A stretch of DNA of 64,000 nt, from the NCBI GenBank assembly GCA_910589415.1, contig OU342631.1:56944598-57008597 (forward strand), given 5' to 3'. Of the stretch, positions 22,200 to 31,639 are shown piece by piece. This DNA is from Malachius bipustulatus. Taxonomy: Eukaryota > Arthropoda > Insecta > Coleoptera > Melyridae. Every line of letters starts with the position of its first letter. Position 1 is the stretch's first letter. The notes beneath the pieces were generated by a model. That model made no database searches, was not told the origin of the DNA, and worked only from the letters and a program-made list of their open reading frames with translations. A program made the position numbers and the translations under genes.

Positions 22200-22740
22200 T
22201 TCCCCACAAGCCCAAATGCCTCTGGAATCTTTTTTGTCACATGCGAGGCTGCAGAGCGCCTTGAGATTGTGGAAAGAAAGATCCATCGAGCTCATTGGTC
22301 ATCTGGTAGCACCCCTGAACCATGCGGCTGCTGTTATGAGCGCTGAGATTGGCAGGAAGTCTATCAGTGACTATAGTACCCTTTTCCCCACACTACCGAA
22401 TGCCTCTGGAATCTTTTTTGTCACATGCGAGGCTGCGGAGCGCCTTGAGATTGTGGAAAGAAAGATCCATCGAGCGCATTGGTCATCTGGTAGCACCCCT
22501 GAACCATGCGGCTGCTGTTGGGAGCGCTGAGATTGGCAGGAAGTCTATCAGTGACTAACCCCCTTTTCCCCACACTACCGAATACTTCTGGGATCCTTTT
22601 TGCCACATGCGAGGCTGCAGAGCGCCTTGAGATTGTGGAAAGGGACCCATGGAGTTCTTAGGTCACCTGGTAACTTCTCGAACCATGCGGTTGCCGCTGA
22701 GCGCACTGAGATTGGCGAGAGAGTTATCACTACCTGGTAG
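22200..22740 (+). repeat. Three tandem copies of a ~183-bp unit
   Basis: The landmark TCTGGAATCTTTTTTGTCAC starts at 22221, 22405 and (diverged) 22587, giving periods of 184 and 182 bp. The first two copies are nearly identical and the third is diverged and slightly shorter. Each holds GAGGCTGC(A/G)GAGCGCCTTG. Open frames run through the first two copies but read in different frames, so coding is doubtful. Confidence 0.9.
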
Positions 22741-24640
22741 TTAATCCACTAAACAGAAATCCGTCCCTCATAAGAACCTTGGACCGCCATATTTCCATTA
22801 AACATTTCTAAAAGACTTGATTTTCGCCCTTAGGTCTTATTTAATAATCTGAGTCATCAGACCCAGGAAATTCTCTTCAGCTCTACTAAGAACGAGTTCT
22901 ACCCGAAATTCCCCAGTTATTTAAACCTCTTGCTTATAAACTTAAGCGGGAACCCTCTCTGAGCGTTTTTATTTATATTTGAGTAATAGTTCATCCGCCC
23001 ATTTGGTTGTGGTAAATTATGATAGGGTAATGAATTAGAATTCCCTGAAATCAAATCGACTCTTTTGCGCAAGGTTTTACCCAACATTATAATAATACGC
23101 AATTTCGCAATTTATCTTGCCACCCTGAATTCAAACTATAACTTGAAGAAGATTGTCTTCATAATAATAATTTGTAACTTCGACTGTGTATTTGTAAATT
23201 CAGCAGCGCGCCCCTGGACCATCCTCCATTTCGCATCCCGCCGTTTGACGCCTGTGGACTCCTTCAGGAAACAGGTGCGGTTGGCGATACCGTTATTCCC
23301 GTCACAAAACACCCCTACAGATAGAGAGGGCACGTTCCTGACCTAATAGGAGATATCGCATCACTCAGTCGGCCTTGCCGTTGCAAACTGGCTTAAAGCT
23401 GATTTCAGTGCACTGGTGTTAAATAACTCACAGGAGTGTGTTCCTCTAAGGAAGAACCACTTCGGACGAGATCATGTTCGTCTACCTGAAGGAAATCTTA
23501 CGGGATTTTCCAATGGCAGATAACCTAGGACTGGCGAGGGAATAGCGTTGCCCCACAGTATCCATCGACGGTTACTTCCGCTGGTTTACGATTACATGAC
23601 GTCGTTCGTTGACCAATCACAACAATTCCTAAATTTGCTGGATTAGCTTGAGGCGAAAGTTTGCGACTGATTATCCTGGATGAAGAATCCACTCCCCGCT
23701 AAATAAATTGAGTGGATCTTTTTCCTAGGACATAGCCGAATTTTACCGGTTGGATCGCTGGCATTATGAATGATAGTTTGTTCAATGCACATTAGCATTT
23801 CGTTAGATTCAATCGGGCTTACTCTGTGTGAACCAGTTCAAGCTTCCAAATGCTAACTTGCGTTCACTGGGGTAAACGGGACAGGGGTGCTCTAAGCCAA
23901 GCCAAGTGTGCTGCTTAGAGTGGGTAATTTTAAAATGCGGGAAAAAATGTCAGCATCCGGCGTTGTCACGTTAGAATAGCCCTTCTATACTCTTCACACT
24001 TTGAACGTTCTTGAGTTACTCAACTTTAATTCACCTACACAATGTTGTCGGGTCCCGACCTATTCTAGACGATCAGAGGCCAATTTTCTAGTTTGAATTT
24101 ATTAAAAAGTAGTTCGAATCACCCTAGCGGTCGAGAGGTCTATTTTCTCGATTCTTGAAGGGGGTGGACCTCCCGAACTCTTACAGTACGTACAACGTTT
24201 TACGCACAATTGCATCAAACCAATAAAAATAATATTCCTAATATAATAAAATAATATTTTTTGACATTCGTTTAAAACTAATTTGACAGCAGGTCCCGAG
24301 GGATTGTTAAGTTGCCCGAGGTTATTAACATCCAATAACTCACGTGATAATCTGTGAAATCTGTTGGTTTTTAAAATCAAACGAATGTTTTTAATAATTG
24401 AGTAAGCATGATTACCATGGATATATCAACTGAAAAGTTTATAGAAAATTACATATGAAATCCAAATATTCAACCAACAATGCAATAACAAAACCAACAT
24501 CCAATGGTTACCAGAATTAAACAAATAGTAACAATAGAGGGAGTTATGGATTAATAACAGCCCAGTATAACTCCCAAGGGAGTTATGAATATGATTATAG
24601 TTACGGTAACCAAGCGTTTATCTAGTTATAATGTATTAGT
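22741..24640. other. No gene recognised
   Basis: Mixed-composition non-coding sequence. A 93-codon open frame at 23065-23346 shows no recognisable domain. No repeat structure is evident. Confidence 0.5.
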
Positions 24641-24675
24641 ATGAAATTAAATTTATAACACGTAAAATATCAGGT

Positions 24676-24906
24676 GCATGTGTTGGATACCTTTTCACCG
24701 AAATAGGCCAATAAGACTGTTTTATTGATAACAGCCACCCTTCTCCTTCATCCAGGCTTCTAAGCAGTCAAATTCTGCCTGGTACCTGTCCCTGGATTTG
24801 TCAGGAGCAAAGATGACAAAGCTTCATCAGCTTCAGAGATTATTCCTAACGGTACAAGACCAAAATCTACTAAATTCACGAATTTATCTAAATTATTGCC
24901 GTTCAT
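24676..24906 (-). pseudogene. Tyrosine recombinase (Crypton-like) N-terminal region, inverted
   Basis: Reading leftward from an ATG at 24906, the translation begins MNGNNLDKFVNLVDFG. It continues through EADEALSSLL, a frameshifted DKSRDRYQAEFDCLEAW, and ends TVLLAYFGEKVSN. This is the N-terminal SAM-like/core-binding part of the insect family whose next element is normally SSLWSxYSM. That next element lies on the opposite strand at 25012. The two halves belong together, so an inversion of about 336 bp (24676-25011) separates them. Frameshifts make it a pseudogene. Confidence 0.7.
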
Positions 24907-25011
24907 GTTGGACTTTTGTTAATTTTTATTTGTTTATTGACATATAACCTGCATTTGGTTACTTTTGACGATTATGATATTATATTTGTTTTTTTTACGT
25001 AAAAAATATCA

Positions 25012-25765
25012 GTGTAGCTCTCTATGGTCTAAATGATTAAGAAAATGCTGTTGGCCAAGAAAAATATAAACATCAGCTCGTATCATAAGCTGATATCATT
25101 TTTGAAAAATAAGAGTGTGGGCCACGAGGCTAAGAAAGCTATGGTATTATCTAAAGAAAACGTCGTTAACTTTATCACAGAGGCGCCAGATGACAAGCAT
25201 TTAATGACAAAAGTTGCTCTGATATTTGGAGTATACGGAGCCTGTCGTAGGGAAGAATTGGCCAGCATGTCAGTTAATGATATAGAAGACAGAGGTTCTG
25301 TGATTGTTGTAACCATACCAAAAACCAAAACGTACAAGAAGCGAGTATTCACCACTGTTGACGAGAATAAGGTCTCAGCATTATTGGTGTATATGAAGTA
25401 TGCCGCATTACGCCCATCAAATGTATCCCATTCTCGTTTTTTCTTGCTGTACAAAAACAAAACTTGTACCGTACAGCCTGTGCGGAAAAATACTTTCGGA
25501 GCCATTCCCAAAACCATTGCAACGTATCTGAAACTACCTAGTCCGGATAAATATGTATACAGGGCATAACTTTAGGCGGACGTCGGCTACTATGCTGGCT
25601 GACAGTGGTGCAGATATTACAAGTGTGAAAAGGCATGGTGGGAAGGAAGAGTACCTCTGTTGCTGAAGACTACTTGGAAGATTTAATTGAATCCAAGAAT
25701 AAAATTGCGCGGTCGCTGTTTTGTACAAATAAATCAGTAAATTCAGAAGAGACTTCTGGTTAATG
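25012..25765 (+). pseudogene. Tyrosine recombinase (Crypton-like) catalytic domain, frameshifted
   Basis: CSSLWS at 25012, then after a frameshift an open frame 25033-25569 with GACRREELASMSVNDIED (catalytic Arg) and VTIPKTKTYKKRVFT. After a second frameshift near 25555 comes GHNFRRTSATMLADSGAD (His-x-x-Arg) and KRHGG (His). After a third comes AEDYLEDLIES (candidate Tyr nucleophile). The whole R-H-R-H-Y set can be read, but no single frame joins it. The family is common in insects as Crypton or Crypton-derived recombinases that cut and join DNA through a 3'-phosphotyrosine. Flanking terminal features were not found. Confidence 0.82.
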
Positions 25766-26583
25766 GAATTACTTTCCAGAATGTTTCCAACTGTGTTTTT
25801 AATATTACAAATACAAATAATTAATTATATTTATAATATAATCCTTAAGTATGTACCAATTAATAAATAAAGATAACAGTTCAAACAACAAAACATGCAT
25901 TATTTTATAATCTACGAACTTATATACTTTACGGCCCGCCGGGCTTTTTCTCTACTTTACGGCCTGCTAGTCGTAAAACCATAGTTTCCGCCATGGTAAC
26001 TAAGAGGTAAACAACCAATTCTGATTCAATTGTGCGTAAAAAAAAATATGAGAACTTATTGCTTAATAATTTTCTACTCAAATCAAAGGTATGAAAGATT
26101 TAATAATTTTTACGAGATGTGGTACGAATATTGATACACTCTGTTTTTTTTTTTGCATTCACTAATAAATAAAAAAAACAAGAAATGCTATTTCAATCAG
26201 GCAATATCACTCAGCATTTTGCAGTGTTTAAAAATTCATGTTTCATTTTTCTCATCACCGAATCAATTTATATGCAAATTTGTAGAGGCTGTTGTTGGTG
26301 AACCATTATTGGAAAATGATAAATTCGGCTACTGTGAGCAAACTAAGTCCTAAGTTTAATAATTATAAAAATTAAATTTTTACCTGATCATTAATATCGC
26401 CCAAATTTTCCATTTTCTTGAAATCGTAACTTCTCATCGAAGTATTCCAATACAGCGTTAAGGCGATGGTTTCTTAGCCATATTCTGAAACCGAACAACA
26501 TTTTCAGGACAAGTTCAAAAATAAAAAAGTAAAAATTTTATAACTCAATAAACTATAATCTCAATATTGAATTATTCACTAGA
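25766..26583. other. No gene recognised
   Basis: AT-rich. TTTACGGCC(C/T)GC occurs twice at 25928-25973. No coding signal. Confidence 0.5.
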
Positions 26584-27381
26584 TATACAGCGTGTCCCAT
26601 TTGTTCTTGAAACACCCTATATAATCTTAATTTACGGTGCGATTTTAAAAGGATTTCTTTTAAATCATAGAGCTTGATAAACTATATTTTGGGAGCAAAA
26701 ATCGTCTCATTCCTACAAAATCCAAGGCCTACTAGATCAGTGTTTACTTGTAAAATCTGATAAATTCATATTAGCGATTTTTTTAGAAAAAAACTGGGAA
26801 CACCACAGGATTCACCAGCCCTCAAAACGGAACTGTACTACATTTTATTGGAAATGTCAGAGTAATAAGGATCTTGCAGTTATTTTAGAAATTCATAATA
26901 ATACTCCGAATTTTCATAAATTTCTTCGAAAAGGTCAAAAGCTATCCATGAAAAAAACTGAAAGTATCTAATTGTCAAAAGTGACAAATAAATTTGTAGG
27001 ATAATTCCAATAATACAGTACAATGTGTCTAGTGTTTTTCTAGTCCTTTTCGAATAAATTTATGAAAATTAGGAGTATTATTATGAATTTCTAAAATAAC
27101 TACAAGATCCTTATTACTCTGACATTGCCAATAATCCTGTGGCGTGACCAGTTTCTTTCTAAAAAAATCGCTAATATGAATTTTTTAGATTTTACAAGTA
27201 AACACTGTTCTAGTAGGTCTTGGATTTTGTAGAAATGAGACGGCTTTTGCTCCCAAAATATAGTTTATCAAGCTCTATGATTTAAAAGAAATCCAAAGGG
27301 TTCAATCCACACCATAATTAAACCACACCATAAATTAAGATTATACAGGGGGTTTCACGAACAAATGAGTCACACTGTATA
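26584..27381. mobile_element. Fold-back MITE with ~350-bp inverted arms, TA duplication
   Basis: The left arm starts TACAGCGTGTCCCATTTGTTC at 26586 and is mirrored by a right end finishing at 27379 (CACACTGTA). The arms run to about 26945 and from about 27040, so nearly the whole 794 bp is palindromic. TA flanks both sides (26584-26585 and 27380-27381), as for Tc1/mariner-type insertion. It has no coding content. Confidence 0.88.
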
Positions 27382-27641
27382 AGGTAGTAAAAATTGTCGG
27401 AACCTTTTTCGCCAAGCTGAAAGTTGGTAATCTTACAGAAATAACAGGCTATCGGTCAATTATTGATATAATGAAAAAAATATCAACTAGTTCTGCCTGG
27501 ACGTGTTCAACTTTTCTTCCTATGTACGCGATATTGGATTTTCAGGGATTTAATATGGACAAAAAATTCTATGCAACCTTGCATAACATATTTATGATCT
27601 TTCGTCAATTTGCGGTAAAAATCACAAAAATGAGTGAATAT

Positions 27642-28635
27642 TATAGCGAGTGACAAGTTTCAAAGCAGAACATAGGCGAATAGCATGGGAAATCACATAT
27701 TTGCAGTTTATTTCTCACCACTTTTATCTATAAGAACGGTAATGGTGTCTATCGAAAGAGAATTATTTTCTGAGCATGCTGATACCAAACACTTAATAAT
27801 TAACAGTTTTTTTTATCATGCCAGAAGAACTTAAAAATTTTCAAAATTAAAAGATGAGCAGCCATGACATGCTAAATTCGGATAAATTTTTGGCTGTCAA
27901 AGCAAATATTTTCAATTATTTAATTTATTTTAATTCTGATTGAACTTCACCAAACAATTAAAAAAATCTTCATTTACCATCATTTTGTTTTACCAAAAAT
28001 TGACCATGGAAAATAAACACGTAAAATAATTGAACTAAAACAATAACTAAGTACAACAAATATTCAAATAGTCCTTCATTTTGAAATCAATATTCCCACC
28101 CTTTTATAAATTGTGCTTCGGGCTTCGAACTTGTCCGAGTTGTTGGCTATTAACGAGTGCACATTCAGCAATGACTAGCTCTGTAAATTTTGTTTTTGGT
28201 AACCCCAAGATCCCAAGAAAAATCACAACAAGGATAAGCTGCTAAATCGGGAGATCTGGCCGGCCAGTTAATAATATCACGGCGATAAAAACGCGTTTCG
28301 CATTAGAATAGCCATTATTATTATTCATTGATAATCTTTTCAGGGAAACGTGTATTGGTAATTAAAAATGTTTGTTTTGACAGTAACAAAATTATTCGAA
28401 TTAGGCATGTCATGGCCGCTCACAATTTTAATTTTGGAAATGTTTAAGTTCTTCTGGCATGGTAAAAGACCTGTTAATTATTAAGTATTTGGTATCAACG
28501 TGCTCAGAAAATAATTCTCTTTCGATAGACACCATTACCGTTCTTGTAGATAAAAGTGGTGAGAAATAAATTGCAAATATGTGATTTGCCATGCTATTCG
28601 CCTATGTTCTGCTTTGAAACTTGTCACACGGTATA
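27642..28635. mobile_element. Tc1/mariner-type element with ~285-bp terminal inverted repeats
   Basis: 27644-28633 is flanked by TA. The left end TAGCGAGTGACAAGTTTC is mirrored by GAAACTTGTCACACGGTA. The arms extend to about 27930 and from about 28345. The interior keeps a minus-strand transposase relic, so this is a decayed long-TIR transposon rather than a pure MITE. Confidence 0.85.
28085..28245 (-). pseudogene. Mariner-type transposase relic
   Basis: On the minus strand the sequence reads NWPARSPDLAAYP, followed by DFSWDLG in place of the usual DFFLWG. This is the third catalytic block of mariner/IS630-type transposases. Only about 50 codons remain. Confidence 0.65.
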
Positions 28636-29373
28636 ATGAATAAAATCTAGTGAATATTTCTACCATTTTCTTTTATGATGATTATTATTTAAGACACATT
28701 CAAAATTTTTTTTGAAAAATTAAATTACAATTCCATAGATCACAGAGTCAAAACCAAGTTAATGGATAACCTAGGTAACATTCACTGACAAAATTCATTG
28801 ACGTAGTTCACTGACAAAAGCTCCAAGATTAGTTATATCATGGGAAATCAGGTGATTTTTCAAGACAAAATGCGGTTCGAATAAAGTTATAATAGACTAT
28901 AGTTTAAAACTTGACATTCTCGACCCTGTGTGTGTACATATATTATACAAGTAATGAAATACCTTCTCTTGCTCCACTTCGTCAGCTAAATCAATTAAGG
29001 CTAAACCAATTAAATTAACTACGTAGTCTTTATACAAAGACATTTATATTACGAAATTTGTTTCCTAATAAACTCCTGACTGTGTCCTGAGATGATTAAT
29101 GAAGCAATTTAGATCTAATAACGTTGAAAAACTATATTTTATCAATATTACGAACTTTAATTATATATGCTTCGTAAAAGCTTTATCGGTATTTTTAGAT
29201 TGGGGAATTCAGAATTTAGATTAGATTGGGGAATCTATAAATGACAACTGTTACAGAGGTGTTTCCCTAACAGACAGATGAAGCAAAATTAAGTCTATTT
29301 TTTATTTAGATGGACTTGTCAAACAGCTGTCAAGTTGGTAGCCTGTGCAATATTCAAAGAGTCATTTTGATAT

Positions 29374-29523
29374 TGGGGGTATGCATGAGGTTCGTAAAAT
29401 GCTTGTAGTTTTACGAAATCATTCGTAATTTTATAGAAAATTTAACAATTCTGATTGGTTTGAAGTACAAAGTGATGATTTCGTAAAACTACACGCATTT
29501 TATGAACCTCGTGAATACCCCTA
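29374..29523. mobile_element. Small palindromic MITE (~150 bp)
   Basis: The left arm GAGGTTCGTAAAATGCTTGT, continuing AGTTTTACGAAATCAT, is mirrored by ATGATTTCGTAAAACTACAC and then GCATTTTATGAACCTC. A second, partial copy lies at 33531-33604. Confidence 0.75.
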
Positions 29524-30123
29524 TTGTCAGGTGGTAGCCTGTTTTCTTGACTTTGACAAAAAATTTAAGTTGTGACTAGAGTCGCGGCAACAATCCTCGA
29601 TTCGGGTATAGGCTATGACGTCACGACATGTGGAACATTTTTCCTTGTTGCACAGTTATAAACGCAACATTTTAAATTTTAACTTTAATTAATTATTTTC
29701 TTTGAAAATAATTAATTTAAGCAGTTATTTATTTTTTACGATAAATATAACTGTTGTTTGGAACTACTATAGTCTAATGACGTTTTGCGAAAACTGAATC
29801 TGGGTCCCTGAATACAAAATAAGGTATAGTCTTAAGCAGAAATGATATCTGTATACCCCAAAGCCAGATTATTACGCCGAAATTTCTATATATTTCAATA
29901 AATTGAAAATTGTTGAGGACTATAGGCAAAATAACAATTTTCAATTTAAATATAATTCTTGGCAATTACTTCTGTTATAATTATTTCGATAAATATATTC
30001 AGTCGCATAAATTTTGTGCACTTTTCATGGTGTATTGAAACGGTATGATGTTGTGTAAAATAGATCATATGAGTTTCACAATTTATAGGATGTTTTAAAG
30101 TAAGTTTTGACGTTTTGCCAGAA

Positions 30124-30420
30124 ATGAACAACGTCGAGACGCCGTTGACGTCGAAAAACGATCAATGTTTTCATATTTTCACTCAGCAGGATTTCAAGAG
30201 GTAAGTACGTTTTTGCAAGGAGAATTGTACTGAAATTTAAATTATCCAGTAGATATAGGAAATGGTGCTTTAAAAATTAGTTTAAGAACTGTGTCCAGCA
30301 TTAGAGTCGAAGATGAAAAAAATTAAGCTTTGGTCAGCGCAAGGAAAAGAAGACCTCGATAGAAGTCAAAGACTGATGATTTGGACGAGTCTCGAAAAAT
30401 GGAAGTTCGTAATATTACAT
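30124..30420 (+). pseudogene. Exon-like segment with perfect splice donor, possibly transposase N-terminus
   Basis: An ATG at 30124 opens 26 codons beginning MNNVETPLTSKNDQCFHIF and ending exactly at AG|GTAAGT (30201). About 60 bp later, frames give SLRTVSSIRVEDE and then a basic block with RKRRPR and KSKTDDLDES before stops. This resembles the N-terminal part of insect Tc1-like (long D-E type) transposases with their RPKR...TDDxD segment, but similarity by eye is weak. An acidic SSDSDSDIDY near 30737-30770 could be the C-terminus of the same internally deleted gene. It may instead be a genuine first exon of a host gene. Confidence 0.3.
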
Positions 30421-31175
30421 ACTGAATAATTATATTGCCTATTCTGGAAGTGAGTTCTTAAAAATCATAATTTTCATTCATTAGGTACTTAGTTATTTAC
30501 AACACACAACTCGACTTACAAAAATCTACTATACGCAATTACTATAATCGAAATATTTTTCAGGAAAAAATGTTACGCTGCGAAGTTTGACTGAAACTCT
30601 CAAAACTAAACACATAGTCAATATGGCCATGTCGAGCTCAAGCAAACTTCTTGTGAATTTTGTGTTCAAATAAAAAAAATAGGGTAATCGAAGATAATTG
30701 GTAGAAAAGCCAAACATTGCAGAATTACGTGCGCAGAATTCTTCAGATAGTGACTCAGATATAGATTATTGTGGCAGTGCCTAGTTTTTTTGATCAGTCT
30801 TTTCTTAAATATCATTATTCAACTTTAAAAATGTTATCAATTACTGTGAAGTTCAATTTTTTGCAGACGATTTTTAAGTGAGATCATTCAGGATTCAATA
30901 ATTATTATTAAACTTATATAAAGACTTGAATATTTTTGTAGCACCGTGTTCTTTGAAAGGTTTGTCTTGATCAATTGAGCAAGTGTACATAATACATTGT
31001 AGCGTGCGCTTTCCCATTGTATTCCTGACACGATATTTAGGACTTTGGAAGACTTCCATAGTCGAACTATTAGGACTCCTCTAGTTTTATAGTTTGTTCA
31101 TTGTTTACGTTATCGAACGATCGAGTGTCAGATGTCACGCCTGAGAGATGTCAAGTCAGTAGCGGTAGGTGTAAC

Positions 31176-31396
31176 GGCGCGAGTGCGCGAGTCTGGCGTG
31201 GCCTCGCGGTTAAGTAGCGAAAACTGCTTGATCGTTGGATCCGTCGGACTGAGTTCGATTCTCGGTGAAGGCTCTGGGTGTTTGTGTTGTTTCTACTATT
31301 TATTTGGCATACTTGAGGCTGGGTGTATGAGCAAGAGGCTCCAAACCCATATTACCGGTGTGGAGCGACTTTGTCTTTGTGGCGCGAGTGCGCCGA
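31176..31396 (+). mobile_element. tRNA-derived SINE candidate with 15-16-bp flanking repeats
   Basis: 31191-31380 is bounded by GGCGCGAGTGCGCGA (31176-31190) and GGCGCGAGTGCGCCGA (31381-31396), a target-duplication-like pair. Inside is an RNA polymerase III A box, TGGCCTCGCGG at 31199, and a B box, AGTTCGATTCT at 31252, about 53 bp apart. A D-arm (TCGC/GCGA) and a T-arm (CTGAG, seven-base loop, CTCGG) can be folded, but the acceptor stem does not pair. It is therefore a tRNA-like head and not a tRNA gene. The 3' part ends TTTGTCTTTGT. Confidence 0.6.
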
Positions 31397-31625
31397 TATA
31401 TCAATTAACAGGATTCTGACCATAGTTGTCAGATAGTTGTTTTTGCCTGCAATTGTTGGTGATTTTCCAGAGTCATTAATATGGTCGTATGGTCATGTCT
31501 CCAGAAATGAAATAAATCTGGCAACAACCAATAGGGAAGTGAAGGGAAGTTTCTCAGCTCCGAGCCGGAGAAGACCGTGATCGTCCTTTTTGATTTGGTG
31601 TTAGGTGAATGAACATGTGGCATTC

Positions 31626-31634
31626 TATAAATAG
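31626..31634 (+). promoter_or_regulatory. Possible TATA box
   Basis: TATAAATAG, with a CAG|GTATGA splice-donor-like sequence about 45 bp downstream and no other gene nearby. Two ATG-plus-splice-donor segments follow (31815 and 32215). Together they could mark a host gene start, but nothing downstream confirms it. Confidence 0.2.
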
Positions 31635-31639
31635 TTGCA

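Noticed and set aside
22189..22558. Open frames of 113 and 69 codons across the 183-bp repeats
   Set aside because: Repeat units are read in different frames and their lengths are not both multiples of three. No domain is recognised.
31190..31270. tRNA gene
   Set aside because: A and B boxes and two arms fold, but the acceptor stem does not pair and flanking repeats point to a SINE.
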